A stretch of 64,000 nt of DNA from the NCBI GenBank assembly GCA_031292555.1, contig JARLGV010000025.1, positions 1-64,000 of the forward strand, given 5' to 3'. The position numbers and the translations under genes were made by a program. Source of the stretch: Fimbriimonas sp. (GTDB lineage Bacteria > Armatimonadota > Fimbriimonadia > Fimbriimonadales > Fimbriimonadaceae). Numbering within the stretch: position 1 is the first letter of the stretch; each line of letters begins with the position of its first letter. Positions 16,876 through 26,041 of this stretch are shown here, one piece after another. Below the pieces are notes generated by a model, which was not told the DNA's origin, ran no database searches, and saw only the letters and a list, made by a program, of their open reading frames with translations.

Positions 16876-18822
16876 CTAAGAGCCCTCCGGCTTGGTGTCC
16901 TTCACGATGTGGGTAGTGATGCTCACGACGATATCCTCCCTGGACCGGCTGTAGTTCCGGCTGCGGAAGAGTTGTCCGACGATGGGCAGTTGCGAAAGGT
17001 ATGGCACGGCGGTTACCGTCGTGCGCTCTTGATCCTGAATCAAGCCGCCAAGAACCATGGTCTCGCCGTCCTTGAGGATCACCGTCGTATCCGCCTCGCG
17101 AGCGGCCGTCTGAGGAATGCCGTTTGCGTCGATCGAGCTAACAGACGAGATGACCGGATTGACGTGCATTGTCACCGTGCCGTCCGGACTGATCTTTGGG
17201 CTTACGAGGAGAATAATGCCAACAGGGAAGGAAGCGATCGACTGGCTGGTACCTCCGAGATTGCCGGTTGACGTGAGTTCAACCGAAATCGTATTGCCGA
17301 TGAATACGGATGCCTGATCGTTATCGATCACTTGCAGACTGGGTTTCGCCAAGATCTTCGCCTTTTGATGAGATACCAGAGCCGAAAGAATGGTCTGGAA
17401 GTTCATCGGCGACATGCTCACTTGGCCCACGCCAACCGGACGGGTCGCGGCTGCACCCAATTGGTATCCTCCGCCAGACAGGCTCGCAAGAGCGGTGCCC
17501 GGTGGAACTTGATAAAAACTGATCGGAGAGAACGTGTAGCCAAGGCCAAGCTGTTCTGCATCGGTCGGTGAAGTCTCCAAAACGTTGACTTCTACGACGC
17601 ACTGGCGCGGTTTGATATCCAGATCGGAAATCATCTTCAGGGCGCGATCGACGTCGGTCCGCTTTCCTTTCAGGACGATCGATTTGGCTCGCTCGCCGGG
17701 CTTAAGGCCACTTGCGCCGGACGTCGAGCCGGTTGCCGACGATCCTCCGCCTGCTGCACCTTGAGAACCACCGCCCCCACCGGAATTGCTCCCACCTCCG
17801 CCGCCTCCACCGCTAGAACCACCTCCAACGGACGAAGTCTGCGATTGCGCGATTTGGGTGGACATAGGATTGAAGTTGGCTCTTAGCGGGCTGATCTGCT
17901 CGGGGCCATAGACAGCGTCGATTTCGGGCGCTGCCTTCTTCAGAAAGTCGACTGCGCTTGGCGCGCTCAAATATTTGAGGTTGTAGACGTCATAGACGAC
18001 ATGCTCAGTAACGTCGCTCTCGGAGCCGGAATCCAGCATCTCGATCGTCTTCTTCGCTTCAGCAACGATGTCCTCAGGCCCGCTAAGGCCGATCGCTCCG
18101 TGAGAAACGGGAAGCCAGCGGGATGGATTCACGCCGGTCTGGGCCGCTCCGCCGGCGGCAGCGCCAGCACCGGCGCCTGCTCCGGCATTGTTCGCATTTT
18201 CCGTGTTCTTAGACAGAGTGTTCGAAACGATCAATGTCGGATAGAGCCCCTTGAGGAGAGGCGCAATCTCCTCAGCCGCCGCATTGTGCATCATGATCAC
18301 TTCGCGAACGGTCCGCTGAACGGCTGGAGCGTGGTAGGAACGCACGATGGCGATGGCGTCGGGAACATCCTCGTTGATGGCGGTTAAGAGGACCCGATCA
18401 CCGTTCGCTTGGGCTGTGACATATGGCATCGCCGCTTGGATTCGTTGAGCGATCGCGTCAGCCGTGCCCGGTTCCACCGCGTAAGTTGTCGTGTGGGTAT
18501 AGGGTGCCAGCGCATCCCGCATGCCGGTTGGGCTGGCAACCACATACACCGTGCCCACTTTCTTGTAAGCCAATCCGGCGGAAGCCGTAACGCTGCGAAC
18601 CGCTTCTTCGGCCGTGTTAACGGAAAGCTTTAGCGTGATTGTCGTCTTGGTCTTGTTTGCGTAGACGATGTTTGCCCCGGTTCGCATACTGATGGCCATC
18701 AGCGCCAGCGAGGCATCGGTGTCAGTGAACACCATGGAAATGCGGGGGGTAAACCCTTGTTGCGCAACTGTAGCACCGGCCAGAGCTAAGAATGCGAGAA
18801 AGGTTGTTTTGTTCATAACCAT
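16876..18822 (-). CDS. pilQ: type IV pilus secretin
   Basis: 648 aa. Signal peptide (MNKTTFLAFLALAGATVAQQ), N-terminal STN/N0-like domains, then a Gly/Ser-rich linker at roughly residues 325-370, an N3-like domain, and the secretin barrel (ILAKPSLQVIDNDQASVFIG, GIILLVSPKISPDGTVTMHV, TTVILKDGETMVLGGLIQ). It forms the outer-membrane gate for the pilus, so the cell has an outer membrane. The first ATG at 18822 or the second at 18816 could start it. The Gly/Ser linker inside the periplasmic part is unusually long. Confidence 0.95.
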   Translation of the reverse strand: MVMNKTTFLAFLALAGATVAQQGFTPRISMVFTDTDASLALMAISMRTGANIVYANKTKTTITLKLSVNTAEEAVRSVTASAGLAYKKVGTVYVVASPTGMRDALAPYTHTTTYAVEPGTADAIAQRIQAAMPYVTAQANGDRVLLTAINEDVPDAIAIVRSYHAPAVQRTVREVIMMHNAAAEEIAPLLKGLYPTLIVSNTLSKNTENANNAGAGAGAGAAAGGAAQTGVNPSRWLPVSHGAIGLSGPEDIVAEAKKTIEMLDSGSESDVTEHVVYDVYNLKYLSAPSAVDFLKKAAPEIDAVYGPEQISPLRANFNPMSTQIAQSQTSSVGGGSSGGGGGGGSNSGGGGGSQGAAGGGSSATGSTSGASGLKPGERAKSIVLKGKRTDVDRALKMISDLDIKPRQCVVEVNVLETSPTDAEQLGLGYTFSPISFYQVPPGTALASLSGGGYQLGAAATRPVGVGQVSMSPMNFQTILSALVSHQKAKILAKPSLQVIDNDQASVFIGNTISVELTSTGNLGGTSQSIASFPVGIILLVSPKISPDGTVTMHVNPVISSVSSIDANGIPQTAAREADTTVILKDGETMVLGGLIQDQERTTVTAVPYLSQLPIVGQLFRSRNYSRSREDIVVSITTHIVKDTKPEGS

Positions 18823-18976
18823 CCGTGGAAATTTCGTTTGTCGGCGCTATGTAGGCCCAAGCTAACCAATTTCCCGGAAATTGGAGCGCTAGACCATCAT
18901 GTTAAAGACGACAGTGCAATCAGAACGATTCTTGGATAGCATCTAGAGTGCTAATAAATCGTGTTTTTTGTCACGG

Positions 18977-19549
18977 TCAGGGAGTTGCTTTGTCTTCGTC
19001 CTTCCTGGTCGAAACAACGTAGCGTCCCACAGACATTGTAACCGTATTGTCGCCCACTTTGTTACGGTTCCAAATGATATTGCTAAGTGTGTAGAGCCGG
19101 TCCGACTCCTCGAGTTCACCCATGAGTTGGCGAAGTCCCGGATAGGGTCCGGATAGAGTCATAAAACTGCTGATCTTGCGTATCCCTTTGAGTAGGGCCG
19201 TAACTTGTGGGTCTTGCTTGTCAGCGTTCTTGTCTTTACCATACTCGGTGGATTGGCTTGTCCATTTGTCCAACGACACTCCGTTGGCGGTGGCCCTTTG
19301 ACGGAGGAAATTGATGAACGTCGGTTCTTCGTCGGGAGTGTCGGCAACCGCGGCGTACTTCTTCTCTTGGAGCATGGTGTCCGCCCCTTTCTTGTTCTTA
19401 GTGGCCTTTTCGACGTCTCGATTCGCCAAATCTAATGAATTGCTTGCTTCGATGAACGCCGAACGCTGAGCGAATATGACCCAAAAGGCGACCGCCATAC
19501 AGAGAATGGGGAAGCCCCAGCCGAGGATGCGCGTAGGATCGGATTTCAC
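18977..19549 (-). CDS. pilO: PilO-like pilus assembly protein
   Basis: 190 aa. One membrane segment (about 8-26), a coiled coil, then a ferredoxin-like domain (ALLKGIRKISSFMTLSGPYPGLRQLMGELEE, given here by its ends) typical of PilO. It pairs with PilN at the inner membrane to align the motor with the pore. GTG start overlapping the PilM-PilN stop as GTGA. A 154-bp gap without gene separates it from pilQ. Confidence 0.85.
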   Translation of the reverse strand: MKSDPTRILGWGFPILCMAVAFWVIFAQRSAFIEASNSLDLANRDVEKATKNKKGADTMLQEKKYAAVADTPDEEPTFINFLRQRATANGVSLDKWTSQSTEYGKDKNADKQDPQVTALLKGIRKISSFMTLSGPYPGLRQLMGELEESDRLYTLSNIIWNRNKVGDNTVTMSVGRYVVSTRKDEDKATP

Positions 19550-21210
19550 TGCTTCACATCCTCTGCGTATTCAACCCGATCAAGCGAAATAGTCTTCCCC
19601 TTGAACTGGAACGCTACGCCGTACCCTGCATCTTCAGGCTGCTGGTAGAAAGTCACCATCTGCAAATCATGGATTACAGGACATGTTTGAAGTCGACTTT
19701 GGGTTTCTAGCATCACCTTCTCATTGATCGACGACCCGTCGATCGTGACCGTCAGGTCAGTCGATACGACCAGCTGGTTCAGACTCGTCGCTCGATCGAG
19801 GTTCATCGAAATGAAGTCCATGATCGCAGTTAGCGGAACACCTTCGTGGCGCAGGGCTTTGTACTGTTCGGACTGATTGTGGCGGTGGGCAAGGGTCGTA
19901 TCCGTCTTTTTACGCAGTTCCGAAGCTACTGACTCTTTCTCGCGAGTGTCGTTTTGGAGCTGTGTAATCTGCTTGCCGTACAACGAATAGACAACCGACC
20001 CAAGGGCAATCGCAATGATGGACGTTATGATTGAGCCCTTGAAATTCCTCTTCGACTCTGCTTTCTGAACGGCGCTGCGTTCTTTTATGAACAGGTCGAC
20101 CCGAGGAACCTTTGCCATTAACTGGCCCTGAAGGGCAAGTCCGTACGCGGCAGAGTAGAGCGGTCCAGATCCAGAAACCAGTTCAGTGGTCACGTCCGGG
20201 CTATCGTTTGGACTCCCCACTGGCTGTACGAGTTCAATCGTCACCCCCAAGCGCTGGCTCAATTCGTCGGCCAAGGGCACGATACGGGAATCATCGATGC
20301 ACAGGTATAGAACGTCGCCGATTCCGATGTTTGGGAACTCGCGTTGATAATAGTCCAGCGTGCGCTGAACCTCGACCGAAAGGCTCTCGATGGCTGCACT
20401 GTTCAGCTCGATCTCGTTTGCGTCGTATTCCTGCAAGTCGTCGACGAACAGGTCTTGGCTAGGCTCGACGTAACCGTAGTCGATATGACTGGGAACCGTC
20501 ATAAGGATCGAGCGTGAACCGGTATCAATCCGGCGGTAGGCGACCAAATTGCCCCGATAGGCGATGGCAATATCGGTATTCGATGGATTGACCATCAGTC
20601 CAAATGCACTTGTGGCGTTGGCTGAAGCGGCTAGAACCGATCGATACATGGCGTACTGCGAAGGTTCAAGCGCCTCGATCCCGATATTTGCCTCGTGGGC
20701 AGTTTCTCGCAGATTCGCAATAACGTCTTCTTCCAGCGCTACGATCGTCACATTGACGGGGCGCAAGTTCTCCTGATTTGCGCTTGATGCTGAAGCAAGG
20801 GCCATCGGATCAGTGTTTCTCGGGGGAGGTGGAAAGAGCCGTAGGAACGAGTGGGTGCCGCCTTCCGTCTTAACTATCCCATAGTGCTCGACTTCGCCGG
20901 TAACGATCGTTGTCAGGTCATTGTCGGGTACCGGTGGAACGGGCAGCGTTCGAAGCAACGTGGTATCGCCGAGAATGCCAAACACCGCTCGGCTATTGGC
21001 GCCGATGTCCATCGAGTTCAGCAAGAGCCGGAGGGCGATTGCGACCGATCCCGGCTGCATAACTTTCCCACGGATAACCGCACCATGGGGCATTGATGCA
21101 CGCCCGATCTTGGAGATGATCGTCTTGTTGGCGCGCGTCTTGACCTGTACAATGCGGATCTCACCCTCATGGAGGTCGATTCCCACCGTGGATGCGTCTT
21201 TTCGGGCCAT
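19546..21210 (-). CDS. PilM-PilN fusion protein
   Basis: 554 aa. Residues 1-375 are the actin-like ATPase PilM (STVGIDLHEGEIRIVQVK, AALRLLL-type helix, EVQRTLDYYQ, YSAAYGLALQ). Then come the PilN features: LMAKVPRVDLF, a membrane segment near residues 395-415 and the periplasmic coiled coil and ferredoxin-like domain. In most bacteria PilM is a separate cytoplasmic protein that binds the N-terminal INLLP peptide of PilN; here the two are covalently joined. The PilN N-terminal motif appears as KVPRVDLF. Overlaps pilO by 4 bp. Confidence 0.88.
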   Translation of the reverse strand: MARKDASTVGIDLHEGEIRIVQVKTRANKTIISKIGRASMPHGAVIRGKVMQPGSVAIALRLLLNSMDIGANSRAVFGILGDTTLLRTLPVPPVPDNDLTTIVTGEVEHYGIVKTEGGTHSFLRLFPPPPRNTDPMALASASSANQENLRPVNVTIVALEEDVIANLRETAHEANIGIEALEPSQYAMYRSVLAASANATSAFGLMVNPSNTDIAIAYRGNLVAYRRIDTGSRSILMTVPSHIDYGYVEPSQDLFVDDLQEYDANEIELNSAAIESLSVEVQRTLDYYQREFPNIGIGDVLYLCIDDSRIVPLADELSQRLGVTIELVQPVGSPNDSPDVTTELVSGSGPLYSAAYGLALQGQLMAKVPRVDLFIKERSAVQKAESKRNFKGSIITSIIAIALGSVVYSLYGKQITQLQNDTREKESVASELRKKTDTTLAHRHNQSEQYKALRHEGVPLTAIMDFISMNLDRATSLNQLVVSTDLTVTIDGSSINEKVMLETQSRLQTCPVIHDLQMVTFYQQPEDAGYGVAFQFKGKTISLDRVEYAEDVKQ

Positions 21211-21243
21211 TGTCAGAGAAGGTGTATACCTTACGTGTATCGT

Positions 21244-21798
21244 CTACAGCCGATTTCGTAATCCGACAAACGTCGTATACGTGCTGGTGACCCCGTTGAG
21301 GGTGACGGTCGCTACAATTCCCACCGCCAATAAGTTGACGATCGTAGTGTTGGTTGGCGTGAAGGTCGTGAGCGAAGAAGTGTTGTAAGTCGTGGAATTG
21401 TAGTAGGTCAGAGCAATCGATGTGTTTGGGTAGACAGTTGTCGCAGTGCCGCTTCCTACCGTCGTTTGGAAGTTCCCAGAGTTGACAGCGTAATTGGTCT
21501 TGACGATATTCCCGCTTCCGTCTCTCGAATAGATGGTGCAACTTGTTGTGGTTGCATCCTGAGCGTTGGCGCCAACGACACAGCCGGAGTCGGTGGATGC
21601 GCAGAGGGTTGCGGCTCTAAAAGCATTTGCCAACGTGATCGTCATCTGCTGGGCTTCCTGCTGGCTTTGGGATAGACCCGTACTATAGTTGTTCGCTTTG
21701 AAAACGTTTTTGTAGATCTGGAACAAGGCTGCCATCACGATGCCGAGGATGATTACACCCACGAGCACTTCGATCAAAGCCCAGCCCCGTCGCCTCAC
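21244..21798 (-). CDS. minor pilin, PilW/GspJ-like
   Basis: 184 aa. A very short leader MRRRG is followed by WALIEVLVGVIILGIVMAAL, a class III pilin N-terminus with Glu at mature position 5. The frame is open upstream to 21861, but the GTG at 21798 overlaps the preceding stop as GTGA and has GGTGG upstream, so I prefer it. Trp rather than Phe/Met at mature position 1 is unusual. The body is Thr/Ser-rich. Third of a minor-pilin group with the PilV-like and PilX-like genes. Confidence 0.82.
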   Translation of the reverse strand: MRRRGWALIEVLVGVIILGIVMAALFQIYKNVFKANNYSTGLSQSQQEAQQMTITLANAFRAATLCASTDSGCVVGANAQDATTTSCTIYSRDGSGNIVKTNYAVNSGNFQTTVGSGTATTVYPNTSIALTYYNSTTYNTSSLTTFTPTNTTIVNLLAVGIVATVTLNGVTSTYTTFVGLRNRL

Positions 21799-22313
21799 AT
21801 TCCACCTTGGATCAGGTTCGTCGCCATACTCAAAGAGAACGAAGTCGTTAAGCTGTTGCATGTCACGACGATGGATCTCAAAGTCGCACCCTCAAGTGAG
21901 TAGGTCGTTCCAGAACCTGCAAGTACCGGCGAGTCCGTGATCGTCATCGTCACGCTGAAGTAAGCCCCGGCTGCCGAACTGGATGCCACTTGAGTTCCAT
22001 TGAGGCTATAGTAGGCAGTGCTACCGGACGTCCAACCGGTCGCCGGAATATAGGCGCCGCTCCAAGTGCCGGTCTGGGTCGATGAGCTGTAGGTGCCGGT
22101 CGGAAGATTGGCCGGTCCATATGCCTTGGCAATCTCCAAGACGGCCCGATCGATTTCCTCGGCTTCGGTGACCTGCATGGTGACGTTGCTCGAGTTGTAG
22201 GTCGTCGTCCAAGAAGAGAACATGGCTCCGATGGCGACGGCAAGAATAATCGAGGCGATGATCGCCTCGATTATTGAAAAACCGCCGCACTGAGTACGGC
22301 GTTTGGATCTCAT
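21795..22313 (-). CDS. minor pilin, PilV/GspI-like
   Basis: 172 aa. Leader MRSKRRTQCGG, then FSIIEAIIASIILAVAIGAM with Glu at mature position 5. Ser/Thr/Gly-rich body with one cysteine in IVVTCNSL near the C-terminus. The ATG at 22313 overlaps the PilX-like stop as ATGA; a GTG at 22322 is an alternative. Minor pilins of this class prime pilus assembly at the inner membrane. Confidence 0.82.
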   Translation of the reverse strand: MRSKRRTQCGGFSIIEAIIASIILAVAIGAMFSSWTTTYNSSNVTMQVTEAEEIDRAVLEIAKAYGPANLPTGTYSSSTQTGTWSGAYIPATGWTSGSTAYYSLNGTQVASSSAAGAYFSVTMTITDSPVLAGSGTTYSLEGATLRSIVVTCNSLTTSFSLSMATNLIQGGM

Positions 22314-23953
22314 TTCTTGCACCAGCTAAGAATCTGGCCGCCACCGCACGGATCGTTTCCGCAGTAGGAGGAAGCTTGATAGTTCAGAGTGCAGCTGTTC
22401 TGGCACGACAGCTTGTCGCATAGGCAGGAACCGGTGATCTTGCAGCAACCGTGAGACCGGTTGGAGTCGCAGCCACAAAGGCCGATCTTGCATCCGTGCT
22501 TGGTAGTGTCGATCGTAGTGTTGGGCGTGCATCCGCCGGTGGTGGATACCGTGGTATCCGGCTGGCGCGTGCAGGCATAGATGCCACAGTGATACTCAAA
22601 GTCACCGGTGATTGTGTTGCCTTGCCAGTCGCAGCAACCGGACGGACGATTGAACTGGCAGCAGCAGTTGTCCTTACCGTAGTAGATTCGGAACTTTCCG
22701 CAGTCAGGGGTCGATGTACCGGAGGGGCAAGTATTGGTGATAGGCAACGAGCAGGAGTCGTTGGTGGGGCTTGAACCTGGATCATTGACCCAGAACCGAA
22801 CCTGGCCCGGCGTGCATCCACTGGCGTAGCCTTCAGGATCGATTACCATCTCGCAAGAGCAGTCATAGGCAAGCTGCATGCTCGTGAAATAGTAGTCACC
22901 CGGTTCGAATATCAGCGTCTGAACGGCGTACGTCGGAGGCGAGGACCACCACCAATACCAGTATCCGCTCGAGTTATAAGTGCCTGGGTGTGTGCCGGCA
23001 TTGTTCCAGCAGGAGTTCGATAGCGACGTTCCACATCCACCGGTAAGCTGGCAGCAGTTGTGGCTGCTGACCGTATCGTCGGTCGCGCCTGACTTGTACG
23101 TATAGACGCAACTCGAATTGTTGCAGTGGTTCGAACACCAACTCCAAGCCTGTGAGTCGGAGTACTCGGTGTGACCGCACGACTTCTTGATGAGCGACGC
23201 GCATGTTGGATAGACGACGGGCGCCTGGTTCGTGCAGAGCTTTCCTCCGGACTGAATGTGGGTGGTCGTCAACTGGCCGCTCGTGTACGTGCAACCGTTG
23301 GAGTTAATCCCGGTCGGAACCGAGATTGTGCTTCCAGAGCCGGTCGTAACCGTTCCGTTCACCGTGATCGGGCCAGTAGCCACGACGCTGCCGCCGCCTC
23401 CGACCGTGATCGTCGTCGGATCTCCCGAATAAGAACCAGTAGTGGCGCTCGAGTAGATGTTGAAGACCGACGAAGACTGCGTCTTGATCTGAACGCGATT
23501 CCAAGCGCCGTTCACAAGGCCGCTCGACGTGATATAGAAAGGCGATGTGACGCCATCCCATGCAGTGCTACCGGCAGTATCGTTGCTTGCATAGACCCAG
23601 AACTGTCCGCCGGTGAAGCCGGGAACAGTGCCATTGGCGCCTTTGATCGCGAAACTCTCGCTCGGGTACTTGATCGTCGTACCCGTCGCTGCCACCGGCT
23701 GCGAGGACATCAAAGTCACGTTTGTCTGCCCGGAATTCTCGGCAATGTACTGAAGCTCCCAGTTGATCCCCGCGTCTGCCATCTGCAAGGCAGCCTCAGA
23801 TCGCTCCTGATTCCAGCCAAGTTTGCTGGACGTCATGCTGACGCACAGGCTGGCGGCAAGGAGCGTCGCCGTAATCAAGGAGATCATCAACGCCGTAATT
23901 AACGCGATACCTGCTTCGCGGCGTCTTCGAATCCTAGGTTGTAAGTGTTTCAT
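22310..23953 (-). CDS. PilX-like protein with cysteine-rich C-terminal domain
   Basis: 547 aa. The N-terminus RRREAGIALITALMISLIT, with LQMADAGINWELQYIAENSG after it, is that of PilX-N pilus assembly proteins. Residues 80-215 are Thr/Ser/Gly-rich beta structure. Residues about 215-547 hold almost all of the 38 cysteines, many adjacent (NCCQ, DNCCCQ, SGCCDW, HGCCKI), about 11% of that region. The C-terminal part also holds aromatic runs such as YWYWWWSS. It would need extensive oxidation in the periplasm, and the locus encodes a VKOR-DsbA fusion. Possibly a pilus-tip or adhesive component; that is inference. First of the minor-pilin operon. Confidence 0.85.
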   Translation of the reverse strand: MKHLQPRIRRRREAGIALITALMISLITATLLAASLCVSMTSSKLGWNQERSEAALQMADAGINWELQYIAENSGQTNVTLMSSQPVAATGTTIKYPSESFAIKGANGTVPGFTGGQFWVYASNDTAGSTAWDGVTSPFYITSSGLVNGAWNRVQIKTQSSSVFNIYSSATTGSYSGDPTTITVGGGGSVVATGPITVNGTVTTGSGSTISVPTGINSNGCTYTSGQLTTTHIQSGGKLCTNQAPVVYPTCASLIKKSCGHTEYSDSQAWSWCSNHCNNSSCVYTYKSGATDDTVSSHNCCQLTGGCGTSLSNSCWNNAGTHPGTYNSSGYWYWWWSSPPTYAVQTLIFEPGDYYFTSMQLAYDCSCEMVIDPEGYASGCTPGQVRFWVNDPGSSPTNDSCSLPITNTCPSGTSTPDCGKFRIYYGKDNCCCQFNRPSGCCDWQGNTITGDFEYHCGIYACTRQPDTTVSTTGGCTPNTTIDTTKHGCKIGLCGCDSNRSHGCCKITGSCLCDKLSCQNSCTLNYQASSYCGNDPCGGGQILSWCKK

Positions 23954-24366
23954 CTATTTTCCGTACCTTGCTTGACACATGCTAAACAATGAATGGGCGC
24001 AGATGAAGGATTTGTCCATCGGCACCTCGTAACGGGGTCAATTCGCTTTCTTTGTCGGATTCCTTCTTTGCCTCTACCAAATCGCAGCGTGTCCTGATCC
24101 CATTATTCCAACCAAAACGATTCCGAATAAGTCCCGGCTTTGTGGGTCACGCTTTTACGTGACAACCAACGCATTTTCGGGCCGCATTCCATGAATCGTA
24201 ACCCCTGTCGCGGATATTGTCGACAAAAAGCCGAGAACCCCGATACAGTCTCCCCTGAACCCCATTCTACCGCGAATCCCTGGCAGACTGTTAGCAAAAT
24301 TGCTGGAAACGCTCGCTACAAACGAAAATATAGTGCGTGCATTTAACCGCTTCAGTTTTGGACCCA
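23954..24366. other. 413-bp gap, no gene seen
   Basis: Lies between the PilX-like gene and the first minimal pilin. Short open frames on the minus strand (such as 24103-24297) lack any pilin-like or other recognisable text. It should contain the promoter of the minor-pilin operon and the end of the pilin transcript, but I see no clear hairpin or promoter box. Confidence 0.5.
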
Positions 24367-24750
24367 TTACAGGTTCACGTTGAATGGCGTGGGAGTCCAT
24401 GGTCCACAATTCCCTCCCTCCAATGCAGTCACCGTCGCCGACTTCGAAGTGGCCGTGATCACATAACCGCCAGAATTTCCTGTGCACGGATTTGTTGGCA
24501 CTGAACCGCCCATGTCGACAGCATAGTCAGCCACCACCGTATCGTAGTATCCGGTCGATGTGGCGCGGGATTGGACTGCGGATGCGAGCGCTCTAGCGTT
24601 GCTATTGGCCGATCCCTGCTGCGTTGTCTGAACCGTGCTGATATATACCGGCAGCGCAATCATCGTCAGAATGCCGAGAATCAGAATCACGACCAGGAGT
24701 TCAGTGAGGGTAAAACCCGTCGTGTTCGGCTTGGCTCTGAGGTTATTCAT
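24367..24750 (-). CDS. minimal type IV pilin A
   Basis: 127 aa. MNNLRAKPNTTG leader, then FTLTELLVVILILGILTMIA (Glu5 of the mature form present), QGSANSNARALASAVQSRA and a small C-terminal domain with one cysteine pair (NPC and GGNCGPW). The ATG at 24750 follows GGGGAGA; the frame upstream of it is non-coding in style. One of six paralogues of 127-130 aa in this window. The small size resembles the conductive or minimal pilins only in length; the globular part is present. Confidence 0.9.
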   Translation of the reverse strand: MNNLRAKPNTTGFTLTELLVVILILGILTMIALPVYISTVQTTQQGSANSNARALASAVQSRATSTGYYDTVVADYAVDMGGSVPTNPCTGNSGGYVITATSKSATVTALEGGNCGPWTPTPFNVNL

Positions 24751-24927
24751 GTCGTCTCCCCTTTCGTTTCGGTCGGACTCTGCTCCGAATTTTGGTTCGG
24801 CACCGACCGGCAATCTATCTTTCGGCGAGGCGGGTCCAGACATGAAGGTCCCAGTGATTCTTTGAGGCTTTGATCCTGGGACCGTTGGGCGTAGAGGCTA
24901 AGACAATCTGTATTGGCCAAACGCAAG

Positions 24928-24960
24928 GAAGCCCGAGATGGCAGTGCCATCTCGGGCTTC
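24928..24960 (-). terminator. hairpin after pilin B
   Basis: GAAGCCCGAGATGGCA at 24928-24943 is fully complementary to TGCCATCTCGGGCTTC at 24945-24960, a 16-bp stem around one base. It starts 20 bp after the pilin B stop. There is no strong T-tract on the minus strand, so it may attenuate or stabilise the transcript rather than end it. Confidence 0.65.
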
Positions 24961-24979
24961 TCGGGATTCGAACGTGAGC

Positions 24980-25363
24980 TTAGAGAACGAGCGAGAACGT
25001 CGTCGGGGTCCAAGTTCCGCAGTTGGAACCGGTCGAAGCAACGACGGAAGCAGTTGTCGTGGTCGAGGAGATCACATAGCCGGTCGTGCTGGCCGTGCAA
25101 GGATTGTTGGGGATCGTGCCGCCCATGTCCGTCGCGAAGTCGGCGAGGGTCGTGTCGTACGAGCCGGAAGCGATCGCATGGGCCTGAACGGCGGTGGCAA
25201 GCGCTCGAGCGTTGGTGTTGGCGGCGCCTTGGCGAGAAGTCTGGACCGAGCTGAGGTAGGACGGCAGAGCGATCGCAGTGAGGATACCGAGAATCAAAAC
25301 GACGACGAGTAGTTCGATGAGCGTGAAGCCCTTTCGGTTGCGGCGAATCCTGAGTTGTTTCAT
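24980..25363 (-). CDS. minimal type IV pilin B
   Basis: 127 aa. MKQLRIRRNRKG leader, FTLIELLVVVLILGILTAIA, RQGAANTNARALATAVQAHA, and cysteines in NPCTAS and GSNCGTW. Closest in text to pilins D, E and F at 53-55 kb, so this is likely the parent or offspring of that cluster. Start chosen at the conserved leader Met. No Shine-Dalgarno; a -10 element lies 10 bases upstream. Confidence 0.92.
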   Translation of the reverse strand: MKQLRIRRNRKGFTLIELLVVVLILGILTAIALPSYLSSVQTSRQGAANTNARALATAVQAHAIASGSYDTTLADFATDMGGTIPNNPCTASTTGYVISSTTTTASVVASTGSNCGTWTPTTFSLVL

Positions 25364-25373
25364 CACGATGTAG

Positions 25374-25402
25374 ATGATACGGACAATCGCCAACTACCGC
25401 AA
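25374..25402 (-). promoter_or_regulatory. candidate promoter of pilin B
   Basis: On the minus strand TTGCGG (25402-25397), a 17-base spacer, then TATCAT (25379-25374), ending 10 bases before the ATG. The expected transcript would have a leader of only a few bases, matching the lack of a ribosome binding site. Confidence 0.4.
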
Positions 25403-25657
25403 GTAACAGTTTTCCGTGACTGGTTTCGTGCAACTCCAGGGCCAATCGACTGGGGCGTGATCAATACAAATGTAGAATGGGCTAGGTTCGTCTAGGAGCA
25501 CACTGTCTCGTTAGGTGCCGATCCTAATCTTGACAAGTACTCGAATGCTGATTTGCGGTTTGAACCTGGAAGCGAGTCATCCGTGCCTGGCATCTTATCG
25601 AGGACCTCCGGTCCAAATTGCATGCTCTGCCTGCTAGCTATCTGTTAGGCGCATGGG

Positions 25658-26041
25658 CTACAGCTTTACTGAGTATGTGATCGGCGTCCAGAATCCACAG
25701 TTCTGTCCTTCCGTCGCGGTTACTGTAGCGTTTGTCAGACTCGCCACGATCAGATAACCGGAAGAGGTTTCCGTACACGGGTTTATGGGGACAGAGCCAC
25801 CAAAGTCGGATGCATAGTCTGCTACGTTTCGGTCGTATCGGCCAATCCGTTTCGCACGGCTCTGAACGGCTGCGGCAAGTGCCCGTGCGTTCGCATTGGC
25901 ACTGGATTGCCTTGTAGTCGTGACCGAAGAGTTGTATGCGGGGAGGGCGATCGAAGTCAGGATTCCAAAAATCACGACGACCAAGAGCAGTTCCGGCAGG
26001 GTGAACGCACTCGTCCGGAAATCGGTGGGACACGTGCGCAT
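25658..26041 (-). CDS. minimal type IV pilin C
   Basis: 127 aa. Leader MRTCPTDFRTSA, then FTLPELLLVVVIFGILTSIA: the residue before the cleavage point is Ala rather than the usual Gly, and Pro sits at mature position 4. Glu5 is kept. SANANARALAAAVQSRA and the cysteine pair (NPCTE, GQNCGFW) follow. The most diverged of the six pilins. TATATT lies 7 bases before the ATG at 26041, so its mRNA may be nearly leaderless. Confidence 0.85.
   Translation of the reverse strand: MRTCPTDFRTSAFTLPELLLVVVIFGILTSIALPAYNSSVTTTRQSSANANARALAAAVQSRAKRIGRYDRNVADYASDFGGSVPINPCTETSSGYLIVASLTNATVTATEGQNCGFWTPITYSVKL

Noticed and set aside
24103-24297. 64-codon minus-strand frame in the gap next to pilin A, considered as a hidden pilin remnant
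   Set aside because: No hydrophobic helix, no leader motif and no ribosome binding site.
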